Assembly: GCA_004525885.1 (NCBI GenBank)
Contig: SPBV01000111.1
Coordinates: 1 to 6,004, forward strand
Length of the DNA stretch: 6,004 bases
Source: Nitrosomonadales bacterium
GTDB lineage: Bacteria; Pseudomonadota; Gammaproteobacteria; Burkholderiales; Nitrosomonadaceae
Direction of reading: 5' to 3'
This document shows, in pieces, positions 5,329 through 6,004 of the stretch. The position numbers and the translations under genes are program-made. The notes under the pieces were generated by a model. It was not told the origin of the DNA. It ran no database searches and worked only from the letters and a program-made list of their open reading frames with translations. Numbering within the stretch: position 1 is the stretch's first letter; each line of letters starts with the position of its first letter.

Positions 5329-6004
5329 CCTGACTTTTCTTATTAATCCTTTCCTTTAAAATCTCATTAACTTGAGCAGGATTTGCTTTTCCCTTAGTAG
5401 CTTTCATGACCTGGCCAACCAGGAAGTTAAAAGCCTTTTCTTTCCCCTTGCAGAAATCAGAGACCTGCTGAGGGTTATTGATAAGAACCGTGTCAACAAG
5501 TTGCGAAATTTCATTGCTATTTGAGATCTGCTTCAGTCCCTTTGCTTCAATAATTGAATCAGCAGAAGCGCCATGCTCTTCATGCCACATAGCACCCAAT
5601 ATATCTTTAGCGGTTTTTCCAGAAATAGTCCCATCGCAGATACGTAATATTAACTCTGCTAGTTGCCTAGGAGAAACTGGTGAAGTAGTGATATCTTTAT
5701 CGTTTTGATTTAAACGTGCAGCGATCTCTCCAATCACCCAATTAGCACAAATCTTTGCATTTCTACTGCCAACAATTTTTACTACTTTTTCGAAATAATT
5801 GGCTGTGCCTATATCAGCAGTTAACATCATTGCATCATACTTGGAGAGTGCGTAAGTTGCTTTACCATTAGGGTCAACTTTTGAATCTATAAAGCGTGAA
5901 TAACGTAAAAGTGGAAGCTCCGTCATAGATTTTCTAATTTCTTCGATCCAATCTAGAGATATTTCTAGTGGCAATAAATCTGGGTCGGGAAAATAGCGGT
6001 AATC
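5324..6004 (-). CDS. gatB: Aspartyl/glutamyl-tRNA amidotransferase subunit B, C-terminal part (5' end outside window)
   Basis: GatB is the tRNA-binding and activating subunit of the GatCAB amidotransferase, which converts misacylated Glu-tRNA(Gln) and/or Asp-tRNA(Asn) to Gln-tRNA(Gln) and Asn-tRNA(Asn). Only the last 226 residues are present, of roughly 480 in the family. The frame stays open to the right edge, where it reads DYRYFPDPDLLPLEIS, the conserved family motif at the end of the catalytic cradle domain. A linker/helical region follows, then the YqeY-like tail domain (about residues 85-222 of the fragment) with NWVIGEIAARLN, SPRQLAELI, GLKQIS and the typical GQVMKATKGKANP near the C-terminus. 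No frameshift or missing segment is seen. There is no real start at 5974: that codon is TTG inside the conserved motif. It is convergent with the histone-like gene, with 62 bp between the stops. gatA and gatC often lie next to gatB and may be upstream, outside the window. Confidence 0.97.
   Translation of the reverse strand, partial: DYRYFPDPDLLPLEISLDWIEEIRKSMTELPLLRYSRFIDSKVDPNGKATYALSKYDAMMLTADIGTANYFEKVVKIVGSRNAKICANWVIGEIAARLNQNDKDITTSPVSPRQLAELILRICDGTISGKTAKDILGAMWHEEHGASADSIIEAKGLKQISNSNEISQLVDTVLINNPQQVSDFCKGKEKAFNFLVGQVMKATKGKANPAQVNEILKERINKKSQE

Noticed and set aside
5478..5708. 76-residue + strand frame antisense to gatB
   Set aside because: It lies wholly within conserved GatB tail-domain sequence and has no independent support.
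5974..6004. Possible gatB start codon at 5974
   Set aside because: The codon is TTG within the conserved YRYFPDPDLLPL motif, and the frame is open to the window edge, so the gene is cut by the window and not short.

Overview
The window looks like chromosome from a moderately AT-leaning betaproteobacterium. NrdA and NrdB read like the betaproteobacterial/Pseudomonas-type class Ia ribonucleotide reductase. A lysine/alanine/valine histone H1-like protein with a proline/aromatic tail lies next to a convergent gatB. A Nitrosomonadales-like source is my best guess, but it rests on general resemblance only and could not be checked here. There are no mobile elements, tRNA or rRNA genes, CRISPR arrays or signs of recent transfer.

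Layout, left to right. Positions 1-308 are non-coding and form the control region of the nrd operon: a plausible sigma70 promoter (135-162), a near-perfect NrdR operator (core 211-226) with a weaker possible partner 16 bp upstream (179-194), then a leader with a short palindrome and a hairpin before the nrdA ribosome binding site. nrdA (309-3173), nrdB (3207-4415) and a small DUF2442 gene (4433-4693) follow on the + strand with gaps of 33 and 17 bp, and probably form one transcript. A 127-bp gap leads to a histone H1-like gene (4821-5261) made almost entirely of five- and six-residue lysine repeats. A strong stem-loop terminator (5280-5328) closes the + strand block. On the - strand, the 3' part of gatB (5324 to beyond 6004) converges on the same terminator.

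How the genes work together: NrdA and NrdB form the aerobic enzyme that makes deoxyribonucleoside diphosphates. Activity should be controlled allosterically through the N-terminal ATP-cone of NrdA, and transcription through NrdR at the upstream operator. The DUF2442 protein has no known function; its position only suggests co-expression with nrdAB. The H1-like protein is expected to bind DNA in the nucleoid. GatB belongs to the tRNA-dependent amidotransferase and is functionally separate.

I found no convincing new multi-gene system. The points most worth a second look are the NrdR site pair, the DUF2442 gene attached to nrdAB, and the exactly repeated 48-bp units with in-frame A7 runs in the histone-like gene.
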